Source of the DNA: Stenotrophomonas geniculata ATCC 19374 = JCM 13324
GTDB taxonomy: Bacteria; Pseudomonadota; Gammaproteobacteria; Xanthomonadales; Xanthomonadaceae
Assembly (NCBI RefSeq): GCF_001431625.1
Contig: NZ_LLXT01000068.1
Coordinates: 46,383 to 110,382 of the forward strand
Length of the DNA: 64,000 nucleotides
Direction: 5' to 3'
Positions 16,309-24,860 of the stretch are shown here, in pieces; position 1 is the first letter of the stretch; each line of letters opens with the position of its first letter. The notes beneath the pieces are model-generated. The model searched no databases, was not told where the DNA came from, and saw nothing but the letters and a program-made list of their open reading frames with translations. A program made the position numbers and the translations under genes.

Positions 16309-16971
16309 ATGTCCAACGCACTGATGATCGTCGGCGCAGCCACCCTAGGATCCTTGGGCACGGAGCCGCCCAAGGGCCAGTCCGACCTCTCCAGGCTCTC
16401 CGAGATGGACGGGAAATACGCGACCGTCCTGAGCACCTCGTTGAATGCAGGCCGGCACAACCTGTATGCCGGGCACCGCAGCCACAGCTCCCATCGATCA
16501 CACAGTTCCCATCGCTCCCATTCGTCGGGGTCGGGAAGCTCGTATCGCTCGTATACCCCGCCACCGGCGACCTACACGCCACCGCCCACGCGATACACCG
16601 CGCCAGCGGCACCGGCGGTACCCGCAGCCCCGAGAACCACCGGGAGTGGCGCCAGCCATTTGAATAGCTACCCTACCCATAATTTGGAGCCGGCCGCCCG
16701 GGCAAACTCCCGGTCTGCAGACAACCTGACCTTGGAGCCCGGCACCTACGACAAGCCGGTCACGGAGGGACGGGACGCCGATGCGCTCAAGCTGCTGATC
16801 ATGCGTGTCCAGGCAGCGCTCTATTCCAAGGGCTACGATCCAGGTGCCATCGACGGGGTCCTCACTCCTGAGACCCAATCGGCGCTGCGAATGTTCCAAT
16901 TGGCCCACGGCATCCGGGCGACCGGAACGATGACGACTCCCACCCTGGACGCGCTTGGCGTGCGGATCTAG
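16309..16971 (+). CDS. hxsA: His-Xaa-Ser repeat protein HxsA with peptidoglycan-binding domain
   Basis: 220 aa from ATG 16309, just after the hxsC stop. Residues 56-73 hold six consecutive His-Xaa-Ser units (alternating HRS and HSS), the signature repeat. A Thr/Pro-rich linker follows (about 82-110). The C-terminus (about 155-220) is a PG_binding_1-type domain: LLIMRVQAALYSKGYDPGAI, DGVLTPETQSALRMFQ. The family is thought to be modified by HxsB/HxsC, but the product structure and biological role are unknown. The peptidoglycan-binding domain implies periplasmic or surface location, although no classical signal peptide is seen, only a short weakly hydrophobic N-terminus. Confidence 0.92.
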   Translation: MSNALMIVGAATLGSLGTEPPKGQSDLSRLSEMDGKYATVLSTSLNAGRHNLYAGHRSHSSHRSHSSHRSHSSGSGSSYRSYTPPPATYTPPPTRYTAPAAPAVPAAPRTTGSGASHLNSYPTHNLEPAARANSRSADNLTLEPGTYDKPVTEGRDADALKLLIMRVQAALYSKGYDPGAIDGVLTPETQSALRMFQLAHGIRATGTMTTPTLDALGVRI

Positions 16972-17162
16972 CCCTCAACACCTTTAATCCCGCGGCTGCG
17001 GGAGGCCAAAAAGCGACCGGCCTCCAGAAGAGTGAGACACCCGTGGCATTTAAGGACCGAATCGCGAACGGCTCGACACATCTGTAGATCCGCTCCTATG
17101 TAGAACTTGCGCAGCTTTGCGCACATGGTTAGATGCTTCCATCTTTAAGGGGAGCAGAGACC

Positions 17163-17366
17163 ATGGACCACAATTACAACAACAAGCAGCACAGAGGCTC
17201 GGAGCACGACTGGCAACAGGCCATCGATGCCCTTCCGATTTTGATCGTCGAACGGAACCAAGCTTCCATCATGAGCACCGATGCGTTGATCGCTGCGGCC
17301 AAAACGGGCCTCCGGGACGCTTGCGAGAACTACCGGACGGCTTTGATCGAGCATCGTAGGACGTAG
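17163..17366 (+). CDS. Small hypothetical protein, 67 aa
   Basis: ATG at 17163 is preceded by AAGGGGAG at 17147-17154, a strong RBS. The product starts MDHNYNNKQHRGSEHDW and continues as an amphipathic helix (QQAIDALPILIVERNQ) and a second helix ending EHRRT. No family recognised. It stands alone after the Hxs cluster, with about 190 bp of untranslated sequence between them. Confidence 0.5.
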   Translation: MDHNYNNKQHRGSEHDWQQAIDALPILIVERNQASIMSTDALIAAAKTGLRDACENYRTALIEHRRT

Positions 17367-17451
17367 GCGGCCATCGTCGCCGGCATCTTTCGCGAACCGC
17401 TGAAAGGGGAACTTGCCCCCTTTGATGGTTGTCAGCAGCTCCCGGCCCGCC

Positions 17452-17946
17452 CTACAGGCTGGTGGCGCGCCACACGCGCCCGATCAACCCGCCCACCAGT
17501 GGCGCAATCGGGAAGACGGTGTAGAGGCCGGCCAACGCCAGCGGCGGGACGGAAACGAAGAAATTGCGTTCCGATTCAATCAGACCAGGGTAGAAGATCC
17601 CCACCCCGATGCTTCCGATCTGCACGGCCACCACAACCAACGTGCCCATCAATGCCCCCTTCCAAAAGCCCCCGCGCTTCGGTTCCAGGAAGGGGTTGGC
17701 CGCCCTGGCTGCCCTAACGCGCGCCGCCCGCCAGTTCAGCACGTAAAGCAGCAGGAGGAGCGCCAGCACGCCAACGCCAGCCGAGAACGCCGCCACAGCC
17801 TGCCAAACAAGCCCCAGCTCTCCAGAAATTTCTGCACCGCCTGCGAAGGCGAGCAGGCCAGCACCGCCCAGGAGGACCGCTGCGGGTGCGAGCAGGCCCC
17901 ACTGCATATGGGATGCGGTCGAGTGAGCGCGGACATGCGCATTCAT
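17452..17946 (-). CDS. Integral membrane protein, four predicted helices
   Basis: 164-aa protein. Hydrophobic segments: GLLAPAAVLLGGAGLLAFAG, VWQAVAAFSAGVGVLALLLLL, GALMGTLVVVAVQIGSIGVG and VPPLALAGLYTVFPIAPLVG. A short basic loop (NWRAARVRAARAANP) lies between helices 2 and 3. No family recognised. It is the last gene of a minus-strand run with two exported proteins upstream (starting at 19214), probably one operon under the XRE regulator. Confidence 0.6.
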   Translation of the reverse strand: MNAHVRAHSTASHMQWGLLAPAAVLLGGAGLLAFAGGAEISGELGLVWQAVAAFSAGVGVLALLLLLYVLNWRAARVRAARAANPFLEPKRGGFWKGALMGTLVVVAVQIGSIGVGIFYPGLIESERNFFVSVPPLALAGLYTVFPIAPLVGGLIGRVWRATSL

Positions 17947-17991
17947 GGAACCTCCAAATGAGCGAAAACGAGGGCGGGTTGCAAGGACCGA

Positions 17992-18354
17992 TCAGGGCTT
18001 CTTCTGTGCGTCGATGAGCACCCACTGCCCTGCCCGCTTTTCAAACACCAGGTCTGCCCGGGCAGGCACAGGTGCAGGAGCCTCCTTCAGTTGGCGACCG
18101 CCTTGAAAACCGATCACATCGAGGGTGCCGCCCGTGACGCACGTCGTTCGTTCGGGCCCGCTCGGATTGCAGTCGGCGTTCAAGTCCTCCCAGCCACGCA
18201 CTTCCACGCGCTGACCCAGTTCGGCCAACAGGTTCGCGTTCAAATACTGCTCGTAACCCTTCGCCACCTGCTCCATCGACGGCCCCTGGTCCGCCTTGCT
18301 GCATGCGGCCAAGCCGACAATGGCTACTGCAGCGGCCACCATTCCACGCTTCAT
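17992..18354 (-). CDS. Small lipoprotein
   Basis: 120 aa from ATG 18354. The N-terminus MKRGMVAAAVAIVGLAAC is a type II signal peptide with lipobox LAAC, so the mature protein is probably membrane-anchored through Cys18. The mature part (SKADQGPSMEQVAKGYEQYL, then RADLVFEKRAGQWVLIDAQKK) looks like a small periplasmic domain of the immunity/NTF2-like sort but is not assigned. Its ATG overlaps the TGA of the upstream gene in an ATGA junction, so the two are translationally coupled. Confidence 0.7.
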   Translation of the reverse strand: MKRGMVAAAVAIVGLAACSKADQGPSMEQVAKGYEQYLNANLLAELGQRVEVRGWEDLNADCNPSGPERTTCVTGGTLDVIGFQGGRQLKEAPAPVPARADLVFEKRAGQWVLIDAQKKP

Positions 18355-19214
18355 GCACCTTCTCCTTGGTTCTTGGTGACGTCCACTTCGATCGTTTCGT
18401 TCCGATAGCCCAAGCTCACTTTCTCGACGGTCACGTCCATCTTGGGTTCCGTGCCGTCGATCCAAACCCGATTGACCGAGAAGACCACACGGTCGTCCTG
18501 GAACGAGCGGCCTTGCCGCGCGAGGCTGGCCGCTTCAGCGGGGTCCATCCGGATCAGCAGCCGGTAGCGCCCGGCGTTCGGCGGGCTGGACACGCCGGTG
18601 GGCGTCTTGCGGATCCAGGGGACGAAGTTCTTTCCCGTGACACTCAAGCCAGCAACCGAGATCTGCGGCATCGGCACGAACACTTCCATGACGCCCCGAT
18701 CCGCGTTGTAGCTGACCCCACCGAGCGCTTTGAAGTTCGGGCGAACGGCATACCGGCGAACGCTCTTGAACCGTTCCAGCCGGGCGTCGAAAGCAGGCCC
18801 GAAGCGCTGCTCGATCGCCGCCGCAGAGGGCTCCGCCTCTTTGCTACCCGTCGTCCTCTTTGCAGCCACCCAAGCCTGCCGCAAGCACCACTGCCGTTTG
18901 TCAGGCCTCAACTGGTAGGCCGAATGGGCCATTGCCAACAAGCCCATGTCGCACATGTCGATTCCTTGCGCCCCGGTGGAGGACAGCCCTTCGCGCAGGT
19001 GCTGAGCACCCTCAAGAGTGTCGTCGTCTAAGTCCCAATAGATGCCGGCCGGCTCGGCGTACAAAGGGTGGGACACCTTGGCCTGTGATCCAGACTTTCC
19101 AGAAAGGACCCCACCGATCTGCCGAAGCAGGCCCGATGCGGTCGTGGTTTGGGCGCTGGCGCCCGTCGATACGGCCAGCGCGAGCGTGCCAGCCAGAACT
19201 GCCCCGTTCTTCAT
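18351..19214 (-). CDS. Exported protein of unknown function
   Basis: 287 aa. The ATG at 19214 is chosen because the RBS-like GAGGGG lies upstream and MKNGAVLAGTLALAVSTGASAQ is a clear Sec signal peptide. The mature protein has a Cys-containing helical region (IDMCDMGLLAMAHSAYQLRP, KRQWCLRQAWVAAKR), then mostly beta-strand sequence (NRVWIDGTEPKMDVTVEKVSLGYRN) that could form a C-terminal sandwich. No family recognised. It is coupled to the lipoprotein gene downstream and divergent from an XRE regulator, with a paired palindrome in between. Confidence 0.6.
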   Translation of the reverse strand: MKNGAVLAGTLALAVSTGASAQTTTASGLLRQIGGVLSGKSGSQAKVSHPLYAEPAGIYWDLDDDTLEGAQHLREGLSSTGAQGIDMCDMGLLAMAHSAYQLRPDKRQWCLRQAWVAAKRTTGSKEAEPSAAAIEQRFGPAFDARLERFKSVRRYAVRPNFKALGGVSYNADRGVMEVFVPMPQISVAGLSVTGKNFVPWIRKTPTGVSSPPNAGRYRLLIRMDPAEAASLARQGRSFQDDRVVFSVNRVWIDGTEPKMDVTVEKVSLGYRNETIEVDVTKNQGEGA

Positions 19215-19252
19215 ACAGCCCCTCGTTCCTTTGGATGGACTTGCCACGGACT

Positions 19253-19283
19253 TACGTGACACGTAGAGTCTACCCGTGACGTA
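19253..19283. promoter_or_regulatory. Paired 13-bp palindromes, likely operator of the XRE regulator
   Basis: TACGTGACACGTA (19253-19265) is a perfect palindrome, and TACCCGTGACGTA (19271-19283) is a near copy, 18 bp centre to centre. They lie between the divergent exported-protein operon (start 19214) and the XRE gene (start about 19302). The position and form fit a dimeric HTH repressor controlling both directions. Confidence 0.6.
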
Positions 19284-19301
19284 GGGCTTGGGTCATCATC
19301 G

Positions 19302-19715
19302 GTGCATGCCTGCACTGCATCCGTTCAGCCTGTGACTACGCCGACAACTCCGCGAGCGATCGTGGCGGCGCGACTGCGCCAAGCCAGGATCCTTCGAGGC
19401 TTTAGCCAGCGCGAAGTGGGGGTCAGGATGGGCCTGGACAAAGACACCGCATCGGCTCGCATCAGCCGCTATGAAAGCGAATCGATGACGGTGAGCCTGG
19501 AAGCACTGTTCGAGCTGGCGCAGGCGCTGGACGTGCCGCCGGCCTACCTGCTGGCGACGACGCCGGCGATGGCCGACGCGATTTTGGCGTTGGGCGTTCA
19601 AAGCGAGGCCCAGCAGGTCAAGCTGTCTCAAGCCCTAGAAGAGCTGACCGCACTTCCCCCAGGAAAGCGAAAGCAAGCCATTGACCGCCTCTTGGCGGAC
19701 TCTGAAAAGGCCTGA
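19302..19715 (+). CDS. XRE-family transcriptional regulator
   Basis: Up to 137 aa; the start is uncertain (GTG 19302 or GTG 19332). The HTH domain lies at about residues 18-80: RLRQARILRGFSQREVGVRM, then ISRYESESMTVSLEALFELA and LDVPPAYLL, the standard cI/Xre five-helix layout. The C-terminal tail (QVKLSQALEELTALPPGKRKQAIDRLL) is helical and probably dimerises. It is divergent from the exported-protein operon, and the paired palindrome between them is its likely binding site. Confidence 0.85.
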   Translation: MHACTASVQPVTTPTTPRAIVAARLRQARILRGFSQREVGVRMGLDKDTASARISRYESESMTVSLEALFELAQALDVPPAYLLATTPAMADAILALGVQSEAQQVKLSQALEELTALPPGKRKQAIDRLLADSEKA

Positions 19716-19801
19716 CCGCCGCCTTGATGCATCAGTAGTCTCATCCACTGCGACGGCAGCACGAGACCATCTCCCTTCATTCGAGAGGGCGGGGAATGTG
19801 G

Positions 19802-20569
19802 ATGTCCGATGCTGCGGAACGCCTTAATTGTTATCAGCGTTTTTCTGCTTGGTGGGAGAACCAATCGCTAGCAATCAAAGTCTACTTGGTAGGTTTAGCG
19901 CTTCTGCTGATGGCCATCGCCTCCTTTCACGCCTCCCCGCGCGGACTGCCAACCAGCTGCCTGGCCTACGCCTCTAGCGGCCTTCTCGCTTTTGGTTTTC
20001 TGCGCGAGACATACCTGTGGGTCACACCCAAGCTCCAGCTTCCTCTCGTGAAGCTGTTGGTGACCGGCGCGAGCGTGATGGCACTGGCAGCTGCAACGGG
20101 CATCAGCAAAATGGCAGTGAACGAGGCGACCGGCCAAGAGCCGACGCACTTTCCGACCACAATTGCGCTGCTGCTACCGCTGTCCGTGCTTCGGGTCGTG
20201 TCAGTGGTGGCGATTGTCGTCAGCACACTTTCCACCGCAGGACTAATGCTCTGGGCTGGAGCGAGAATATTCCTGACTTGGGGCCCGCTGGAGGACAAAG
20301 ACGTCTTGCTCCTCGTGGCACGAGTCCTTGCAGGTCTTTCGATCGCACTCATCATCTCGAATACGAGCGGCCCCGCGATCGTGCCTTCTTGGATGCAAGC
20401 TCTGGCCCGGAAGTCAGCACTCTTCTTGGACCTCCACGATGACGCCGCCTGCACCACAAAACCTGACGAAAGAACGCATCGCATCAACGACAATGTAGTC
20501 ATAGTCGGCGCCACTTCTGGCACCTATCCCACGTACGTTCGACGCTTGTGTGCCATCGCACCCGAATGA
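19802..20569 (+). CDS. Integral membrane protein with C-terminal soluble tail
   Basis: 255 aa from ATG 19802, behind GGCGGGGAA. Predicted helices: VYLVGLALLLMAIASF, LAYASSGLLAFGFLRETYLWV, VKLLVTGASVMALAAATGI, IALLLPLSVLRVVSVVAIVVSTLSTAGLML and VLLLVARVLAGLSIALIIS. A tail of about 60 residues follows (from residue 190, containing SALFLDLHDDAACTTKPDER) and ends NDNVVIVGATSGTYPTYVRR. No family recognised. It stands alone on the plus strand and is convergent with the KAP NTPase gene. Confidence 0.6.
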   Translation: MSDAAERLNCYQRFSAWWENQSLAIKVYLVGLALLLMAIASFHASPRGLPTSCLAYASSGLLAFGFLRETYLWVTPKLQLPLVKLLVTGASVMALAAATGISKMAVNEATGQEPTHFPTTIALLLPLSVLRVVSVVAIVVSTLSTAGLMLWAGARIFLTWGPLEDKDVLLLVARVLAGLSIALIISNTSGPAIVPSWMQALARKSALFLDLHDDAACTTKPDERTHRINDNVVIVGATSGTYPTYVRRLCAIAPE

Positions 20570-20685
20570 GCGCGATGGAATCCGTGAGCAATCTCAGCAC
20601 CATGGGCAAATCAATCTTTTAACCTGGATCGAATGCTGCGGGGCTGCCGTCCATGGCCATGTGCCCCTGCCATGACTCGAACAAA

Positions 20686-23010
20686 CTACTTCATGGATTC
20701 TTCGCTTGTATGAGTTGCGTCGCTGCCGCTCGACGAGCCTTTTTCCTGAGTAACGAAGATATGTACGTTCATGAACTGATGCGCGACTCGGCGGGGTTGA
20801 TCCATTCCCTCAGCAGGGTATTCCTCAGGACTGTCCAATTCAGCCCCATACCGCTCCTTGAGCTTGGCAGCAATGTAGTCCGCGCCAACAAGCTTGGAAA
20901 CAGAGTCGTATTGGCGCCTATCAAAGTCCCCCGGCCTGGGGATCCCACTCTCAACTCCCCAAGACTCTCCCACGAAACACGCCAAAAATGCATCCACTCG
21001 GTCCGTCGACGTATCCAACTGGGCACGGAGCGCGTGTTGCACATGTGCATCCGATGTCTCCTGGCACCATAGCCAATAGAGCGTGGGGGCGTCCTTGGGT
21101 TCGGTAAGGAAGAATGGCGCTTCGGCGCTTTCAGCCTCGATTCGTTCTACGGCCAACTTTGCGAGAGCCTTATCACCCTCGTCGGAAAGCACTCGGCGGT
21201 CTTCGGGCTTGTCGTCGTAACGATGGATCCAACGCAAGCAATCGGAGACAAACCCAACCGACGACGCCTCCCGAATGACCTGTTCAGCCACTCCTTGCCT
21301 TTCGCTGCCCGCGGGCAGCCTTCTTAGCAGGTCCGCGATGAGAATGGCCGCCGAACCGCGCGTATCCAGTGGCATTAGCATGCCCCGCTCCCGCGGCAGG
21401 AGATCTCCGTTCCTTGCAAAGGCGAGTGCTATCGCCCTAGCTTCCGTAGCGTTGATAGCCTCTTTTCTCTGGCGAAGCCTTGTAACCAAGCGAGGCATGC
21501 CCTGCCTCTCTGCAAACCGTTCCAGCGCTTCCCTTGCTTCGGGGGGTGACAGCGCCTGCGCGCTTTCTATGAACTCTGCAATCAGGCGATCAGGCACGTC
21601 GCCCAATGGCACTCCGTAGGCAAAGTATCGCTGGAAGTACTCCCCCGCGCAGATCTTTTGCTCCGCAGCCCAAGTCGAATCCCACTCCCCGCCATACATC
21701 GAATTTCCCAGCCTGGGGAACAGCGGCTCCAGCAGCCGACGACGGATCCAGCCGCGCTCTTCGACCGAGATGTGAGGAAGCGATTTCTCCAGCAAAGCGG
21801 AGATTTCATCTTCTTTCTTCTGATTATCGTCGCGCCCGCCTGCGCGCCCGCCCTTAAGAAAAAGGTCGCGGTTGGATCGGATTGCAGCGTACAGGCCTGG
21901 ATAAATCACCCGAACCCCCTCGATGAGCATCAGATCGATGGTGTTCACCTCACCCTTAAGAATCGGGAGGGCAAACAGGAGAGCGTTTGATAGAAGCTTT
22001 GCTTTTCGCGGCGTGCCGAGTGCCGGTGCAATAACGTCATCAAAGTGCCGAATGAACGCGTCCACCTGACTCTGGGTGAGCACAATCCCTGTTTGATCAA
22101 CCGCCCTCTGAACCCCCTCCAAAGCGATCAATCGCAAGCTGTTGGTATCTGCCGGGGGAAGGTTGAGCGGCACTTGGACGATCTTCTCAAGAAACGCCCG
22201 GCCTCCCTTGGCCCCGCCCTCTCCGTAGCGTTCACCCAACGCCGCCGCAACCACGTCATCGTCGAAGGCCAGAACGTACGACGTGTGCTTGAAGCTAGCG
22301 GACAGCTTGACCAGCTTAAAGATGGCGTGGGTTTCCTCGCGATCCAGCCTATCGATGTCGTCAACGAGAACCACCAAACGGCGATTCGATTGGCCCAGCA
22401 TTCGATCTATTCGCGAACGCAACTCTTCCAGACTCACAGTGGACAACGACTCGCCCACACTCTTTGCGGCCTCCCCAGGGGAAATCTGAACCGCACCTGC
22501 GAAGGTCACGCTCGCAAGAGACAAGAGCCCTCCGTACTGCTTCAGAAGCTCACCCACCCTCTCCATTTTATTGGGCAAGGATTCGTCCATTGCCTCAGCA
22601 AGTGTCGCGAAGAACCCTCGCAGCAGGGCGTCTTGGCTTTGGAAATGCCACGGATTGAAGCGCACAAGAATGACCCGCGGATACTCCTTCAATGCCTCCC
22701 CCATCATTTCAAGGACAGATGTTTTCCCATCTCCCCAAGGGCCATATAGGCCAACGACGATGCTGGACGGATCGGCGCGCTGGGCTAGCGTATGAGCCAA
22801 CCGGGACGCGAACGGCGCCCGATTGAATCGATCAGACAATCGACCGGTGATGGGCTGATCGTCCAGGAACTGATCACCGGAAGGTGCTCCCTCTTCCTCC
22901 GTGTCCGAACCGGTGTCCAGTTCTGAATGAAACGGCTCCTCGGCTTTGGTCTTCGATCCGGCGGAACCATCATTGTTTGGACCCCACCACTTCCTTAGCC
23001 ATGCCAGCAT
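20686..23010 (-). CDS. KAP family P-loop NTPase
   Basis: 774 aa from ATG 23010, chosen for its AGGGGAT RBS over an in-frame ATG at 23139. The N-terminal 50 residues are acidic. The KAP NTPase domain starts near ITGRLSDRFNRAPFASRLA. Walker A is GPWGDGKTS (about 89-97), FNPWHFQSQDALLRGFFATL is the conserved post-Walker element, and Walker B is VVLVDDIDRLDREE (about 212-225). The membrane segments seen in many KAP proteins between the Walker motifs are not evident, only a weak LASVTFAGAVQI. The C-terminal 400 residues are helical and unassigned. KAP NTPases are common in anti-phage islands. Neighbour: a lipoprotein hydrolase further upstream on the same strand, separated by a 400-bp remnant-bearing gap. 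Confidence 0.85.
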   Translation of the reverse strand: MLAWLRKWWGPNNDGSAGSKTKAEEPFHSELDTGSDTEEEGAPSGDQFLDDQPITGRLSDRFNRAPFASRLAHTLAQRADPSSIVVGLYGPWGDGKTSVLEMMGEALKEYPRVILVRFNPWHFQSQDALLRGFFATLAEAMDESLPNKMERVGELLKQYGGLLSLASVTFAGAVQISPGEAAKSVGESLSTVSLEELRSRIDRMLGQSNRRLVVLVDDIDRLDREETHAIFKLVKLSASFKHTSYVLAFDDDVVAAALGERYGEGGAKGGRAFLEKIVQVPLNLPPADTNSLRLIALEGVQRAVDQTGIVLTQSQVDAFIRHFDDVIAPALGTPRKAKLLSNALLFALPILKGEVNTIDLMLIEGVRVIYPGLYAAIRSNRDLFLKGGRAGGRDDNQKKEDEISALLEKSLPHISVEERGWIRRRLLEPLFPRLGNSMYGGEWDSTWAAEQKICAGEYFQRYFAYGVPLGDVPDRLIAEFIESAQALSPPEAREALERFAERQGMPRLVTRLRQRKEAINATEARAIALAFARNGDLLPRERGMLMPLDTRGSAAILIADLLRRLPAGSERQGVAEQVIREASSVGFVSDCLRWIHRYDDKPEDRRVLSDEGDKALAKLAVERIEAESAEAPFFLTEPKDAPTLYWLWCQETSDAHVQHALRAQLDTSTDRVDAFLACFVGESWGVESGIPRPGDFDRRQYDSVSKLVGADYIAAKLKERYGAELDSPEEYPAEGMDQPRRVAHQFMNVHIFVTQEKGSSSGSDATHTSEESMK

Positions 23011-23234
23011 TTCTTGATCCCCTGTAACCGTATTCAACTGCAATAGTGAACTGGGCCAATCGGGCACCCAACTGATCGATTCCCATGTGCACTGCTGGCC
23101 CACTCCGCTGGTAGATGGCCACTCCAGCGCATCTGCCATTCTTCCTGATAAAAAGACCTACAACGCCGCCTTTGAAGCCAAATAGGCCGCGAACTGGCGA
23201 TCATCCTTCACACGTTTCCAGAAGCGTTGTAGTG

Positions 23235-23345
23235 GGGCTTACCGGCCTCCCCGTCAACCCAAATCGCCTGTAGTGCCAATTCGCCCCTGGCATCACACAC
23301 GTCGCCACGTTCTAACGCCCCCGAGCACCTGCTCGCTCACTAGCG
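23235..23345 (-). pseudogene. Fragment of a HTH-protein gene related to 38260-39033
   Basis: Reading the minus strand gives GALERGDVCDARGELALQAI, then WVDGEAGKPHYNAS. This aligns with GALERGDVWDATVEMALQAP, then WVDGETREPYHAA, in the intact gene near the integrase. At the DNA level the stretch CACACGTCGCCACGTTCTA is shared exactly. Stops follow and no start is present, so this is a decayed partial copy. It lies in an otherwise empty 400-bp gap (23011-23414) between the KAP and lipoprotein genes and marks an earlier duplication or the scar of a related element. Confidence 0.75.
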
Positions 23346-23414
23346 AGACATGGTCGGCTAGAAAGGCGGCTGGAGAGCAGGAAAGAGACACACTGACACC
23401 CCAGCAGCTGCTTG

Positions 23415-24650
23415 TCAGCTCGCCACGGAAGGACAGAATCGAACGGTGCTCTTGGGGATCGGGGGATCGTCCTCGAACAGTTGCTCCAGAAGCTCATTCC
23501 ACTCCGTTCTGTCTTCCACATAGCTTGGCACGCCGTGATCGTGATACCACTTGATGGGCCTGGGGAAATTCACCAAGCGCACGCGCGAAGCTTCGCCCGG
23601 CTGATCAAACACTTTTCGAAGCTCCCGACATGTCTTTTGCTGGCGAAGCGGCATACACGTATTGCCGGTCCGCCAAGTGCCACAGTGCAGAATAAATTTT
23701 GACGTGGCGATATCCCCCTCACTGGTTCCAACTACGATACGGGAAGGGATCACGCCCTGCTGCATCCCCTCCGTAACCAATGAAAAGTCATTGAATGCAG
23801 TCGGAGGCTGAGCCGGAACCAACATGGCCACCCTCAGGTCCGTCAGGTTCCGGGGGATGCGCCATTCCCCATCCATCGCTCCAGCTCTTTCTTTAACAAC
23901 CGCATTCCAGCTCTGACTGAATCCGTTGTAGGCCCCGCCCCCGTTGCCCAATGCATTGGCGACCACGGAGCCACCCAGACTGTGCGTAAAGATGCGCAGT
24001 TTCGTTCCTGAATCCACCTGATTGAGGATGCGGCGAAGACTCTGTCCCACCCGCGGCGAATTGAACTGAGCCTCGCCCCAAATGCCTATGCCCATTGCAT
24101 TCCCACGAAGTCCATCCCAATACATGCGCACCACTTGCGCACCTGGCCGGCGCCTCTTCACCTCGGAATCGAACCCACTCATCCAGGTGTTTGCTGTTCC
24201 GTGATCATTGTTGAACCCGTGGATAACGAGCACCACCTCCTGGCCGACGGGAACCTTGAAGCAATCAATAACACGCTTCCTTAGGGCGACCTGGATGCGA
24301 TCCCAGTCCTGATCAAAGACGCCACTGGGATCGACTCCTGTTGCGTCGAGTAACGCCGTCCAGGATTCATCCCCTTTTTCGAAGTGCCGTTGGTAGTAGG
24401 CCCGAAGCGTGGCCTTTGTCGAACTACGCCCTCTCACCCCATCGCTGCTGCTAATAAACTCATTGCGATCGACATCGACTTTGATATCAAAGGGTGGGTA
24501 GAGGTCCCCTTGGCGATCCATGAAGAAGGCCGGAGCGGTCAAAACCGCCTTGCGTTCGCCCTTGAGATAGACAATGTTACTTTTAGAGCTGCCACATCCG
24601 GAACAAACCATCAAAGCAAAAACCAGCACAACAAGCATTGGCAATCGCAT
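23415..24650 (-). CDS. Lipoprotein with alpha/beta-hydrolase domain
   Basis: 411 aa from ATG 24650 behind a GGGGGTAT RBS. MRLPMLVVLVFALMVCSGC is a lipoprotein signal with lipobox CSGC. The hydrolase domain starts at VGQEVVLVIHGFNNDHGTAN (strand plus HGF oxyanion motif). The nucleophile elbow is FTHSLGGSVVANAL (HSLGG), with the acid and His further on (a later HDHGVPSYVED carries candidate His). The family resembles DUF900-type esterase-like proteins. Location: periplasmic side of a membrane. The substrate is unknown; lipid or toxin-type activity would be a guess. Confidence 0.75.
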   Translation of the reverse strand: MRLPMLVVLVFALMVCSGCGSSKSNIVYLKGERKAVLTAPAFFMDRQGDLYPPFDIKVDVDRNEFISSSDGVRGRSSTKATLRAYYQRHFEKGDESWTALLDATGVDPSGVFDQDWDRIQVALRKRVIDCFKVPVGQEVVLVIHGFNNDHGTANTWMSGFDSEVKRRRPGAQVVRMYWDGLRGNAMGIGIWGEAQFNSPRVGQSLRRILNQVDSGTKLRIFTHSLGGSVVANALGNGGGAYNGFSQSWNAVVKERAGAMDGEWRIPRNLTDLRVAMLVPAQPPTAFNDFSLVTEGMQQGVIPSRIVVGTSEGDIATSKFILHCGTWRTGNTCMPLRQQKTCRELRKVFDQPGEASRVRLVNFPRPIKWYHDHGVPSYVEDRTEWNELLEQLFEDDPPIPKSTVRFCPSVAS

Positions 24651-24860
24651 GACATACCCCCCTGGTATATTTATCCGATAACAGCCAGAACATCCCCCAG
24701 CAGCCACCAAGCAGGCGGCCGTCTTTCGAATAGTCACACATACGAAGGCAGTATCAACCGTTTCGCCAAGAACCGAGATCATCAAAGCCGACGGTGCATG
24801 CCCCCCCACCTCAGCTTGACCACCTCGATTCAACGCCGGCAAGAGGACCGCAACCAATGG

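Noticed and set aside
16480..16530. Short tandem DNA repeat that could suggest a CRISPR-like array
   Set aside because: It is the coding sequence of the His-Xaa-Ser units in HxsA; no spacers or cas genes.
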